A stretch of 64,000 nucleotides of DNA. Source: Lyngbya aestuarii BL J. Lineage in GTDB: Bacteria > Cyanobacteriota > Cyanobacteriia > Cyanobacteriales > Microcoleaceae. The notes under the pieces are model-generated. The model ran no database searches, was not told where the DNA came from, and saw only the letters and a list, made by a program, of their open reading frames with translations. This document shows positions 18,946-27,244 of this stretch, one piece after another. Made by a program: the position numbers and the translations under genes. The stretch is from positions 1 to 64,000 of the forward strand of contig NZ_AUZM01000019.1 of NCBI RefSeq assembly GCF_000478195.2, read 5' to 3'. Each line of letters begins with the position of its first letter. Positions within the stretch are counted from its first letter, which is position 1.

Positions 18946-19657
18946 AGTTCGGGGTAGTTGCAATGAGTTTAAGCGGTAAAAATCCAGAACGAATAATTCT
19001 ATCTTTTCCCAGCTTGGCTTGTTTAGAGGAAAAGGTACTGATTTTCTGAAATGTCGTTTTTTCTCCTAAATCATCCATCGGTTGAACGATAAACCCTTGA
19101 GTTGGGTTGAGTTCAAATTGGGGAGTTTCGGTATATTGGGTGTCATCCGGTAAATATTGGAAAAAACAGCCCCGCTTCCCAAAGTAATTAATTTGAGAAA
19201 ACAACCGTTCTAAGTCTGTTAATCGTTCCGTTTCACCGCAACAAATTTGTAATTTTCCCTGAAAATATACCCATTCCCGAAACACAAAACCATCCTGCAT
19301 CGGAACTGTAGGGCGTTTTTTATCTGCTTTATCTGCGGTTTGGTCATAATATCTCAGTTTATAACTGTTGCGGTTCACCACTAAATATTCGGGTGGTTGG
19401 ATGTAAATCTTTAAGTCTCGCAGCCAGTTAAACTCCGGTTTTATCCAAGTTTCAAAACGATTGACATTTTGACCTCCTTCTGCTTCAATTAACACTTTTA
19501 AAAGTGCCATTTTAATACAGTACGGTGTCGGAACTAAATTAGAACGTCCGGCCATATTCGTCGCATCAGAACGTTTGAGGGAAAATAAACTCACGGGTTG
19601 ATAGCTAACCGTTAACCATCGCGTTCGAGATGAAAATTGATTCGATTTTTTTGACAT
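18923..19657 (-). CDS. cas5: Cas5 family Cascade subunit (DevS-like)
   Basis: 244 residues. It lies between cas7 and cas6, the usual place for the Cas5 subunit that caps the crRNA 5' handle. The N-terminal part (SDATNMAGRSNLVPTPYCIKMALLKVL) follows the Cas5 pattern of a basic segment and conserved Pro before the first helix. The centre has FVFREWVYFQGKL and INYFGKRGCFFQY. No catalytic His is apparent, in line with a separate Cas6. Identification rests on context and partial pattern. Confidence 0.78.
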   Translation of the reverse strand: MSKKSNQFSSRTRWLTVSYQPVSLFSLKRSDATNMAGRSNLVPTPYCIKMALLKVLIEAEGGQNVNRFETWIKPEFNWLRDLKIYIQPPEYLVVNRNSYKLRYYDQTADKADKKRPTVPMQDGFVFREWVYFQGKLQICCGETERLTDLERLFSQINYFGKRGCFFQYLPDDTQYTETPQFELNPTQGFIVQPMDDLGEKTTFQKISTFSSKQAKLGKDRIIRSGFLPLKLIATTPNYDLYQRC

Positions 19658-19700
19658 AATATTGATTGAAAAAAATAGTTCGTAAGGGCGGGTTTAGGCT

Positions 19701-19812
19701 GTAGGTTGGGTTGAGAAAATCAGGTTTGGGACTACTAAATTTAAAGCAGATCGAAACCCAACAACACCTTTAATCGTATTTGCTAGAATGTTGGGTTGCT
19801 AACCCAACCTAC
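19701..19812. mobile_element. MITE-like element between cas7 and cas5
   Basis: A 112-bp segment bounded by perfect 12-bp inverted repeats, GTAGGTTGGGTT at 19701-19712 and AACCCAACCTAC at 19801-19812. Inner inverted copies are also present (GAAACCCAACA near 19762, TGTTGGGTTGC near 19790). It has no coding capacity. It resembles the short GTAGGTTGGGTT-type interspersed sequences of cyanobacteria. No target duplication could be fixed. Confidence 0.65.
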
Positions 19813-19855
19813 TATTTCAAAGCAGAGTCCAATAGAACAGGGGTTTTAATTTCTG

Positions 19856-20821
19856 TTACTCAATAGCTTCTGCCGCATCACTTTCCCAAGGCTGAACTTG
19901 AGTAATTAGTGTTTCAATTTGTTGGGTAAATTCCGCCATTGTTTCAAAGGGGAAAAGACGAATAGTTCCCTCTCCATTAATGCGATTTAAACTCTCAGAA
20001 ATTCCTTCTATTTGACGACGATAACCTTCATCCAAGGGACTCAAAATTGGGGCGGGACAACGACGGGTACTCACAGCAATTACCCCTTCAAAAGTGCTGG
20101 GATGCGGTAAATTTGTATTGCGTTTTGCCCCGTTGGGTTGCAGATAGGTATACAATACACTTTTTAGCAAAGCATCCAGGCGTTTTTTCCGTTCTTCCGG
20201 GGTGATTGCGTATTCAAAATTATGAGGATTATACCCAATGCGAAACGCCTCAATATTGAGTACCGTTGCATAAAGTCCCGAACTCACTTGAACATTATAA
20301 GGTGTCGGATTTTCGGTGCCATATTTCGCATGAAAATAGCTTTGAGTTTTGACTAAAGTTGGAATTCCAACTATCGCCCCAAATTCAATTGCAGATTCTC
20401 GTTTTAGCGTTTTACTCCCTCTTACCGTCACCATAAACCCTTCTAAATCACTCATTGTACACCGTTCAAGCACTTGTTGGGTACTGGCGGCGAGGTCAAC
20501 TTCTTTTTTATTACTCGCAATTTCTAGGCTTTTTTTATCGATATCATAGCCAATTCTATCAGGATGAAACTTTTTCCCACCCTCCGACAAATTCAAGCCA
20601 TCTTCGAGGGCAATTCGGTGTAAATGTTCCGCTTGAATATGTTTCAGCATATCGCCGGAAATTCCGTTCACAAACTGCGGTTCAGGGTCTTCTTTTTGGA
20701 CGATATAATAACGACGAGTGAGAGATTGATTCCCCTCAGTTCCTTCATTATTTAAAGCGTGAAGTTGCCAAGCGAGTAGTCCGCTTACAGAGATAGAATA
20801 TGCAGGAAATTGATTACTCAT
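19856..20821 (-). CDS. cas7: Cas7 of the Cst2/DevR type, Cascade backbone
   Basis: 321 residues with the DevR signature near the N-terminus (ISVSGLLAWQLHALNNEG, then RRYYIV and FVNGISGDMLKHIQAEHL) and a RAMP core with MVTVRGSKTLKRESAIEFGA and SSGLYATVLNIEAFRIGYN. This family polymerises along crRNA in Cascade complexes related to the Tneap/Myxan (DevTRS) groups. The start codon overlaps the cas8 stop by 8 nt (ATGAGTAA), so the two are translationally coupled. Confidence 0.92.
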   Translation of the reverse strand: MSNQFPAYSISVSGLLAWQLHALNNEGTEGNQSLTRRYYIVQKEDPEPQFVNGISGDMLKHIQAEHLHRIALEDGLNLSEGGKKFHPDRIGYDIDKKSLEIASNKKEVDLAASTQQVLERCTMSDLEGFMVTVRGSKTLKRESAIEFGAIVGIPTLVKTQSYFHAKYGTENPTPYNVQVSSGLYATVLNIEAFRIGYNPHNFEYAITPEERKKRLDALLKSVLYTYLQPNGAKRNTNLPHPSTFEGVIAVSTRRCPAPILSPLDEGYRRQIEGISESLNRINGEGTIRLFPFETMAEFTQQIETLITQVQPWESDAAEAIE

Positions 20822-22628
20822 TTTCGGTTTCTCCTTCAGTTAAGTTATCGTTTGTTGATTCAGAAATGGATTCAGAATTAGACTGACTTTGTGCGGGTTT
20901 TCCCCAACCTTTGGCGTATCCATAAGCAATTAATAAATTAGCCACCAACGCACAGCCAAAGCGAGGATCATCAATTAACGTAATCAGTTGATCTAAATCC
21001 TGTTTAGTCACCCAAATTCGACGAGGTTTTTTCTCCTCTTTTAACTTTTCCTCCAGTCGCAAATTCTCATTTTCATAACTGGCTAAAAATGCTGTTAGTT
21101 CAGTAACAAACTCCTTTTTAGACCCCGACTGACTACTCAAACGTTGAGCGAGTCCATAAATTCGTTCCCACCCTTTTTCGTCTTTCCCTGCATAAACTGT
21201 TGCACTATTAATTGCTTTGGCAATATTCAGAAAACCTGGATTTTCAGTAATTTCTGTCAGTGACCAATCTCTTTCAGAAGACTTGATGTATTTGACCATA
21301 AGATTTAACCCATCAATCGAAAATTGAGGTACATTTTTTGTCTCTTTATTGGCGAGACTCGCCGTGATATAATCTCCATAACTGATGATAAATCGAAAGA
21401 AACTCAGTAAATCATCCCCCGTAATAAAGTCTCGATATTTACCCAGAAGTTCGCTATGACCTTCATCAATTGACAAAGAACGAACGACCCGCAAATGTTC
21501 CTGCAAAACTTCTAGGTAAGCCTTGATTTCCTCTAAATTACTGGGACGAACCCAACTCGGTAAACCCAGAGAAAAAACATCTTTCACCCCATAAACTTGT
21601 CCTTTTGAACCAAAATGTGTCCCTCTAAAACTGCCAACAAAAGCATTTACAGGTTTGTCCAAAAAATCAAAGGGATCTTCTTCTTCTCCTTCAGCATTAG
21701 CATGATGATTGTTCAACATTTCCTCGCATAGTTTTAACACTAATTCTGCATCAAATCGAGCAATTCCATGTCCGCTACCAGGAGGATTATAAACTCGCAG
21801 ATCGTTTAACACCTTTTTGTACTTAAAAAGGGTGATTTCATAAGGTTCTAACGCCACAACTCGCCAGTCAAAAACACTTTCTGCAACTTTCACCCGTTCA
21901 GCCAAACTAAACTGAAAAAATCCACCTGCAATTAACCACAAACTCAACCCGTCAATTTTCTGAGAACTAAACGTGTTTTTGTCTGCTTTGATCGCACTCA
22001 CCCCCTGAACAGATGTCGGAAAATAGATTTTGACTGCACTATTATCAGTCGGTAGTTTGTGTCCTGTTTTTGCCTCAAACTGTTGATAAATACGACTAAT
22101 TTGATGATTTCCCTCCTCTGAAAAAACCTCTAAAATCGTTGCAACTAACACACCATAATCGTCTTTCAGTTGCCAAAATTATAACCACAAATCATTATGA
22201 TTGCGATCGTGTCGCATTGAGGTTAAAATCGCCCCATTTTGAGTACGAGGATCAGGGGGATCTGGTGCATCATCTTCCGCATTTTTAGATTTTCGGTTTT
22301 GAAATTGATAATCCCGAAACCGTTTGCGTTGTTCTGAGTTTTTAACAACATCAAAAGACGTTATTTGCTGAATGGGTAACTTACTAATATCCGTTTTTTG
22401 ACCAAAAACAACCGGAAACGGATCGCGGTAAGTCAGTTGAGAAATTGCCTGTAAATTTGCCTCCACTTTCAATTCTAACTGATAATGTGTTCCTGCATCT
22501 TTCAGTACAATTTCAGTCTTTGAATCTGTCTCTCTTAATGCAGCTTCGGTCAGTTGTGCCAATCCCAACATCAAAAAGGTATCAGCATAAGTTCCAAATT
22601 GTTTGGGAACAAACAAGGATTTAACCAT
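20814..22628 (-). pseudogene. cas8: Type I Cascade large subunit (Cas8), interrupted by an in-frame TAA
   Basis: One reading frame of 604 codons is broken only by TAA at 22181-22179 (codon 150). The first part (149 residues, MVKSLFVPKQFGTYADTFLMLGLAQLTEA...RHDRNHNDLWL) and the second (from GTG at 22151, MLVATILEVFSEEGNHQI...) are in the same frame, and the ten codons after the stop (FWQLKDDYGV) read as protein. No indel is involved. The place between cas3 and cas7 and the size fit Cas8. The exact Cas8 subtype (I-B or Myxan) is not certain. The second part could be made from GTG by re-initiation, giving a two-piece subunit; otherwise the gene is inactive. Confidence 0.75.
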
Positions 22629-22655
22629 CAGATACTTTCCCTGATTTTCAAGTCT

Positions 22656-22799
22656 TTACTCCGCGATTTCTTCAGTAATTGTACCCGTCCAACGTCTTAC
22701 AGGTCTCCATCTTGGCCCCGGAGGAGGAGGCGGTGGGGGTGGATTTGTTCCCCAAATTAAAAACAGCAAAAATACAAAAATTATAAGGACTGGGTGCAT
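22656..22799 (-). CDS. Tiny proline-rich membrane protein inside the cas operon
   Basis: 47 residues from ATG 22799, preceded by AGAGGA at good distance. One transmembrane helix (PVLIIFVFLLFLIWG) is followed by a run of eight Pro, then a basic stretch (RWRPVRRW) and an acidic end (TEEIAE). By the positive-inside rule the C-terminal part probably faces the cytoplasm. It lies between cas3 and cas8, 27 nt before cas8, so it is probably co-transcribed. I recognise no family. A membrane tether for Cascade is speculation. Confidence 0.6.
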   Translation of the reverse strand: MHPVLIIFVFLLFLIWGTNPPPPPPPPGPRWRPVRRWTGTITEEIAE

Positions 22800-23003
22800 T
22801 TTTTTTCCTCTGTTGTTGGTAAAAAAATATCTTTTCAACCGAATACTAGACATAGGATAAGTCTTTGAACACCCCAGAGGAAATTTCACGAAACATTGAT
22901 TAGATGTTTCACCTTTTAATGATACATAGATGCAAGATTCAAAAGCCGTTTTTTTAAATTTGGGCTGTATCCTTGCGGTTGAATTGATGATTCTATTCTA
23001 CAT

Positions 23004-23019
23004 CCCTATGGAAATAGGG
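23004..23019. other. Hairpin in the gap after cas3
   Basis: A perfect CCCTAT/ATAGGG stem with loop GGAA lies 16 nt beyond the cas3 stop, flanked by TTCCAAC. There is no T run on the minus strand, so it is not a normal terminator. It could be an attenuator, an mRNA-processing site or a lone CRISPR-repeat-like remnant. Confidence 0.4.
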
Positions 23020-23034
23020 TCTTCCAACCCGGAT

Positions 23035-25716
23035 TTACTGCACTGAACGTTGATCACACAACCGCAACGCCCGTACAACCAGGGTATACAGTTGTTGATA
23101 TTCCGTCTCATCGCTACTAAATATATCCAACTTTAGTTCATGGAGGTCATAACAAGTTTGACTGAGGTTCGTGGGGTTCAGGGGTAGAGTATTCGGGAGA
23201 AACCGCCCCAACTGACACCAACTTTCTGCGATCGCATTTTTGGCTTGAGGATGAAGTTCGATTCTCTTTTTTCGCACTATATCATCAGCTTTCCATCCTG
23301 ATGTCCAAGCCGAATGATGACGCCCCGTAGCCATTAAAATCACCCAACAAATATTCTTCATTTGTTCGCGATCAGCTTCAAAACAATCTTTTAAAATTGG
23401 AATTAAAGATTGCTTCAAAATTTCCTTAGATAAATAAGCACTTTCTATTGCGTGATTAGGTCGTTTTCTTTGACTTTTTTCATAAGTTTTTAAAGCCGCT
23501 TTTTGTTCGGGAATCGTTGGATCATAATCTGTATGTGCAATTAAAAACTGTTTGGGATTTTTACCTTTAAACTGTTGATAAGCCAAAGTTTGCCAACCTT
23601 GCATTACATCTTGCCATTTTTGCTGAAGTTTGCCCAAATCATGGGTTAAAATTGCCAGAAATACTAAGATTTCAAACAAAGCTTGACTCTGTTCTGTAGA
23701 AGCATTGGGAAAAATGCGACTTTGAATAAACTTTCCACCGGGTTTAAAAAGTTCATTTCTAACACTCGAAAATTCAACCTCTGTTAATATCCCATTCTTC
23801 AATATTTCGGTTTTAAACGGTTTCCGCCAACAAGTCCACATACAACCCAAATGACCCACATAAGTATCCATTTTATATTGATATTCACTTTTCAAAACTT
23901 GTCGCTTTTTTTGAGATTGATTGAGTTCACTGTCTGAGGATTCTAATTCAAAGCGTTCAAGATCTTTTCCCATTACTAAACCAATATTGCGATCATAATA
24001 AGCATATTTAGAATTGAGTAAAATTCTAGCACTCGTTCTCAAAATACAAATTGAACCAATGGGAGAATGAGAATCTTGACTGTAGGTTTCTTCTTTCCCT
24101 TTTTGGGGAGGTTCTATCCGATGAAACGCACAACCCCAAAGCCGATAAGCTTCTTCTTGAGTTTCTTTAAACACTTTGCATAACGTTCCAATGGGAATTG
24201 AAAAAGCGTCTAACTGACTGACATCAACCGTATTTTCTTCATCATCTTCACCTAGAATAATTGGCTGTTCTTTCCATAAAAATACACTCCGACTGTCAAT
24301 AAAACGAATCAGTTCAGAAGCAACAGATTTATCTCCTCTAAAAATTGCAGCCTCCCAGTTGCGTTCAAATTCATCTTTTTGATTTTGTCGCCGTTCAGCC
24401 TGTTGAATATTTTCAACGGTGTGTATTTGATTAATCCAATCTTCTTCGATTCTAAAATTGATGTTTTTATCTTGTTGTTCAGAATTTGTGTGGTTGATTA
24501 AAATTTCCCAGGTTTGTTCACAGAGTTCATCGGGATAAGGAGGATATTTACGTTTTTTCCGTTGAGTAGAATTTTCAATCGCTTCAGCATCCAATTCATC
24601 TTCATCGAGTTGAGTTTGAATCGTTTTATAAATATAAACTTCCCCTTGTTCACCCGCAAATCTAGCACATCTTCCCACTCGTTGCAAGAGTGAATTCATC
24701 GGACAAAGTTGACTGTGCATAACTTCACAAGTAATATTCATTCCCGCTTCAATAACTTGAGTTGATATTAAAATGTGACAGTAACCATCATCCTCACAAT
24801 TTTGAGAAAAAATATCTTGAAGCTGTCGTTCTTTTGATGTGCGATCGCTTGCTAAAAATCGAGAATGTAATAAAGTAATTTTAAATTGATTATTTATGTT
24901 TAAATCTTCTAAATATTTAAAAAGTCCCTGTGCTTGAGACACCGTATTACAAATTACAATTACCCGTTTACGGTTATGTTTTTGAATATCATCGCAAATC
25001 ACATCCGCCGTTAAGGGTTCAGAAATCGCTTGAAAGGTTCGACAACGGTTATTTTCGATTTGTGCTAAATCTTCATCCCCGACGCGAACAATTTCAGTTT
25101 TTGTCGCTTTAATTTCTTGCTTTATTTTGGTAGCGAGTTCATCGGTTAGAGTCGCAGTCATCAATAAGAATTGAGAAATACCCTGAACTTCTTTTAACAC
25201 TTTTATTGCTGTAGTAAAGGCGCGATCTGCGTCGAGTAAATGCAGTTCATCAAAAACTAAATAAGATGCAAAAATAGAACCCGCATTCACATTTGCTGAT
25301 CCTCTCCCGACAGAAAAGGGAATATTCAAAAAACTACTTAACACTTGGTCAATAGTACAGAAAATAATATCCCCTTCAAATCTCGGATCTTCGGGGTTTT
25401 CTCCAGTTTGGAGTGTAACAATTAAGGGACGAGTATCTGGGTATTGTTTTGACCAATTATGGACTAAATTTTCCACTCGCAACCGCAAACTATTCGCTAA
25501 AGTTCGTAAAGGAACAACATAAATTAATTTGTTCGGAAAGTCCAGGTTAAACGCTTTAGAAAATAGAAAAGGTGCGATCGCAGTTTCCGTTTTCCCCGAA
25601 CCCGTTGGGGCGCGAAGAATCACATTTTCACTATTGATAATTTTAGAAATAGTTTCTTGTTGAAACTGACGAGGTGAGAAGTTGGTTAGTGAATGAAATT
25701 GTTGATTAATATTCAT
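23035..25716 (-). CDS. cas3: Cas3 helicase-nuclease with C-terminal HD domain
   Basis: 893 residues. The SF2 helicase comes first: Walker A APTGSGKT at 36-43, DELH at 156-159 (not DEAH or DEVH), LMTATL (motif III, near 187) and LLQRVGRCARF (motif VI, near 340). The HD nuclease follows at about 680-850: ILTHDLGKLQQKW (H692, D693), RPNHAIES and TGRHHSAW supply the metal-binding His and Asp residues. Most Cas3 proteins have HD at the N-terminus, so the order is reversed. It should unwind and degrade the strand displaced by Cascade. First gene of the type I operon, divergent from an Uma2 gene. Confidence 0.93.
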   Translation of the reverse strand: MNINQQFHSLTNFSPRQFQQETISKIINSENVILRAPTGSGKTETAIAPFLFSKAFNLDFPNKLIYVVPLRTLANSLRLRVENLVHNWSKQYPDTRPLIVTLQTGENPEDPRFEGDIIFCTIDQVLSSFLNIPFSVGRGSANVNAGSIFASYLVFDELHLLDADRAFTTAIKVLKEVQGISQFLLMTATLTDELATKIKQEIKATKTEIVRVGDEDLAQIENNRCRTFQAISEPLTADVICDDIQKHNRKRVIVICNTVSQAQGLFKYLEDLNINNQFKITLLHSRFLASDRTSKERQLQDIFSQNCEDDGYCHILISTQVIEAGMNITCEVMHSQLCPMNSLLQRVGRCARFAGEQGEVYIYKTIQTQLDEDELDAEAIENSTQRKKRKYPPYPDELCEQTWEILINHTNSEQQDKNINFRIEEDWINQIHTVENIQQAERRQNQKDEFERNWEAAIFRGDKSVASELIRFIDSRSVFLWKEQPIILGEDDEENTVDVSQLDAFSIPIGTLCKVFKETQEEAYRLWGCAFHRIEPPQKGKEETYSQDSHSPIGSICILRTSARILLNSKYAYYDRNIGLVMGKDLERFELESSDSELNQSQKKRQVLKSEYQYKMDTYVGHLGCMWTCWRKPFKTEILKNGILTEVEFSSVRNELFKPGGKFIQSRIFPNASTEQSQALFEILVFLAILTHDLGKLQQKWQDVMQGWQTLAYQQFKGKNPKQFLIAHTDYDPTIPEQKAALKTYEKSQRKRPNHAIESAYLSKEILKQSLIPILKDCFEADREQMKNICWVILMATGRHHSAWTSGWKADDIVRKKRIELHPQAKNAIAESWCQLGRFLPNTLPLNPTNLSQTCYDLHELKLDIFSSDETEYQQLYTLVVRALRLCDQRSVQ

Positions 25717-25767
25717 AGTTACACTACAATAACACTATCAATTTAACTCTTGTTTTTTGGAGGATTT

Positions 25768-26394
25768 ATGCAATTCACAAAGCAGCGTGCTGATCGTGTT
25801 GTTTTATATAATATCAGTTGGCAACAGTTTGAAAATTTACTGATTGATCTAGGAGATAGCCGCGCAGCCAGAGTTGCTTATAATAACGGAACTTTAGAAA
25901 TTATGACTCCTTTACCTGAACACGAATATTTCAAACAATCTATCAGTATTGCAATTGAAGATATAGCAGAAGAACTAGACATTAATTATGAAAGTTATGG
26001 TTCAACAACATGGAAACGAGAAGCACGTCTAGCGGGAATTGAACCCGACAACTGTTTCTATTTTCAAAATGAATCTTTAGTGCGTGGGAAGTTGCAGTTT
26101 GACCTCAATCAAGACCCACCTCCTGACTTAGCGCTAGAAATTGATCTCACCAGTAAATCTCTGAATCGCTTCCCCATTTATGCTCGTTTGGGTATTCCTG
26201 AAATTTGGTGTTATGAACAGGGAAAACTGCGAATTTATCAACTAGAATCGGGACAATATCAAGAAGTTGAACAAAGTTCAATATTTCCCATGTTATCCAT
26301 TCATCAACTCCCTGAATTAATAGAATCCTATCGGTTGGAAGGTCGCCGAGCGCTACGTCGGGCTGTCCGTCAGTGGGTACGAGAACAAGTTTAA
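25768..26394 (+). CDS. Uma2-family PD-(D/E)XK protein
   Basis: 208 residues from ATG 25768, preceded by GGAGG (an in-frame start at 25750 has none). The Uma2 (DUF820) pattern is clear: EIMTPLPEHEYFKQ near the start, PPPDLALEIDLTSKS as the Asp...Glu-X-Asp core and FPIYARLGIPEIWCYE after it. The family has a restriction-endonuclease-like fold and is hugely expanded in cyanobacteria; its biological role is not established. It sits between the two CRISPR-Cas operons on the opposite strand. Confidence 0.9.
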   Translation: MQFTKQRADRVVLYNISWQQFENLLIDLGDSRAARVAYNNGTLEIMTPLPEHEYFKQSISIAIEDIAEELDINYESYGSTTWKREARLAGIEPDNCFYFQNESLVRGKLQFDLNQDPPPDLALEIDLTSKSLNRFPIYARLGIPEIWCYEQGKLRIYQLESGQYQEVEQSSIFPMLSIHQLPELIESYRLEGRRALRRAVRQWVREQV

Positions 26395-26552
26395 AAGATG
26401 CGATTTCCTCTCGTTTCATTGGTTTTCTCCGGAGCGATCGCTCCTGGGTAAGGAGGGGTTACTCCTTCACATATTCCATTCCTAGAAAATTCTTTTAAGA
26501 GTCCATCTACTCAAATTCTAGCCAAGTTGCTGGACTCTTAGTGTAAGTTTAT

Positions 26553-26657
26553 CGTTCAGTCCCCTTGCGGGGAATTGGTTAAAAGTCAAAATTCGATAGT
26601 CTAACTAATGATCTTAGAATAGATAGCTTCAATCCCCTTGCGGGGAATAAATAATAG
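26553..26657 (-). CRISPR. Two decayed CRISPR repeats
   Basis: Two segments 74 bp apart (starting near 26553 and 26627) keep the array's hairpin TCCCCTTGCGGGGAAT but have diverged ends. Read on the minus strand, the hairpin is followed by ACTGAACG and ATTGAAGC, each one or two changes from the usual handle. The 74-bp period equals one repeat plus one spacer. They lie beyond the terminator at the end of the type III side, so they probably are the last trace of an array that belonged there. Confidence 0.75.
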
Positions 26658-26759
26658 TTTGGGAAGCTTTCACTATTCTAGGCTGATGTTATCCAATCGT
26701 TTATGTAGTATAAAGTAGTTTAGTCAAAAGGTCAAGTCTTCCTGAAAATGTAAACAGAT

Positions 26760-26792
26760 AAAAAACCCTTGGTACTAGGATAATACCAAGGG
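26760..26792 (-). terminator. Rho-independent terminator, minus strand
   Basis: A 9-bp perfect stem (CCCTTGGTA at 26766-26774, TACCAAGGG at 26784-26792), followed on the minus strand by TTTTTT. It ends transcription of the broken coiled-coil gene. Confidence 0.85.
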
Positions 26793-26831
26793 AACAACGA
26801 TTAAATTTGTCGATCCTTAGAAATCAAAATC

Positions 26832-27140
26832 TTAATCTTGATTCCTTTGTGAGTAGTCCGCTCGTGACTCTCCATCAAGACTATACGGACTGTCTTGAGA
26901 AGCGAGTTCAATATTTTCTTGTTTGAGACGCTTATTGTCTTCTTTCAAAAGAAGATTTTCCTCACTCAAACATTTATTTTATTCTTTCAAAAGAAGATTT
27001 TCTTCTTTCAAAAGAAGATTTTCCTCCTCAAGATCAGCAAGTGAAAGATGGAGACGAGCGAAGAAGAGATGGTCATCCGAAGTTATCCTTCTGGATCGTA
27101 GTTTGACAAGCGAATAATGATTGTTTGGAGGTTCAGTCAT
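26832..27140 (-). pseudogene. Short leucine-heptad coiled-coil protein with an internal TAA
   Basis: 102 codons from ATG 27140, which has GGAGG 7 nt upstream, to a stop at 26832. An in-frame TAA at 26981-26979 splits it after 53 residues. The protein is built of heptads (EENLLLKE repeated, then NKCLSEENLLLKEDNKRLKQEN), encoded by 21-bp DNA repeats (AAAATCTTCTTTTGAAAGAAG). The register continues unbroken across the stop, so TAA probably replaced a Glu, Gln or Lys codon. It would form a parallel coiled coil. Function unknown; it may be no part of the CRISPR system. Confidence 0.6.
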
Positions 27141-27173
27141 GGTTAACCTCCATGTTGTCCGAATTTCTGGGCA

Positions 27174-27217
27174 TAGTTGCTACCTCAAAAATGTTTTCTC
27201 TTGTAGTATAGCAACTA
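27174..27217 (-). promoter_or_regulatory. Operator-like inverted repeat upstream of the coiled-coil gene
   Basis: Perfect 9-bp inverted repeats TAGTTGCTA (27174-27182) and TAGCAACTA (27209-27217) flank a 26-nt centre. The minus strand reads TATACT at 27210-27205, a possible -10 box. It lies 34-77 nt before the ATG. Could also be an RNA hairpin in the leader. Confidence 0.35.
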
Positions 27218-27244
27218 ATGTTCAGATAGGTTATTAAAAGAACA

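Noticed and set aside
22149-22181. A frameshift as the cause of the split cas8
   Set aside because: The two parts are in the same frame (start positions differ by a multiple of three), and the only obstacle is the TAA codon.
26923-27117. Plus-strand frame with repeated SFKRRFSS peptide
   Set aside because: Antisense image of the heptad repeats of the minus-strand coiled-coil gene, which has the ribosome binding site and terminator.
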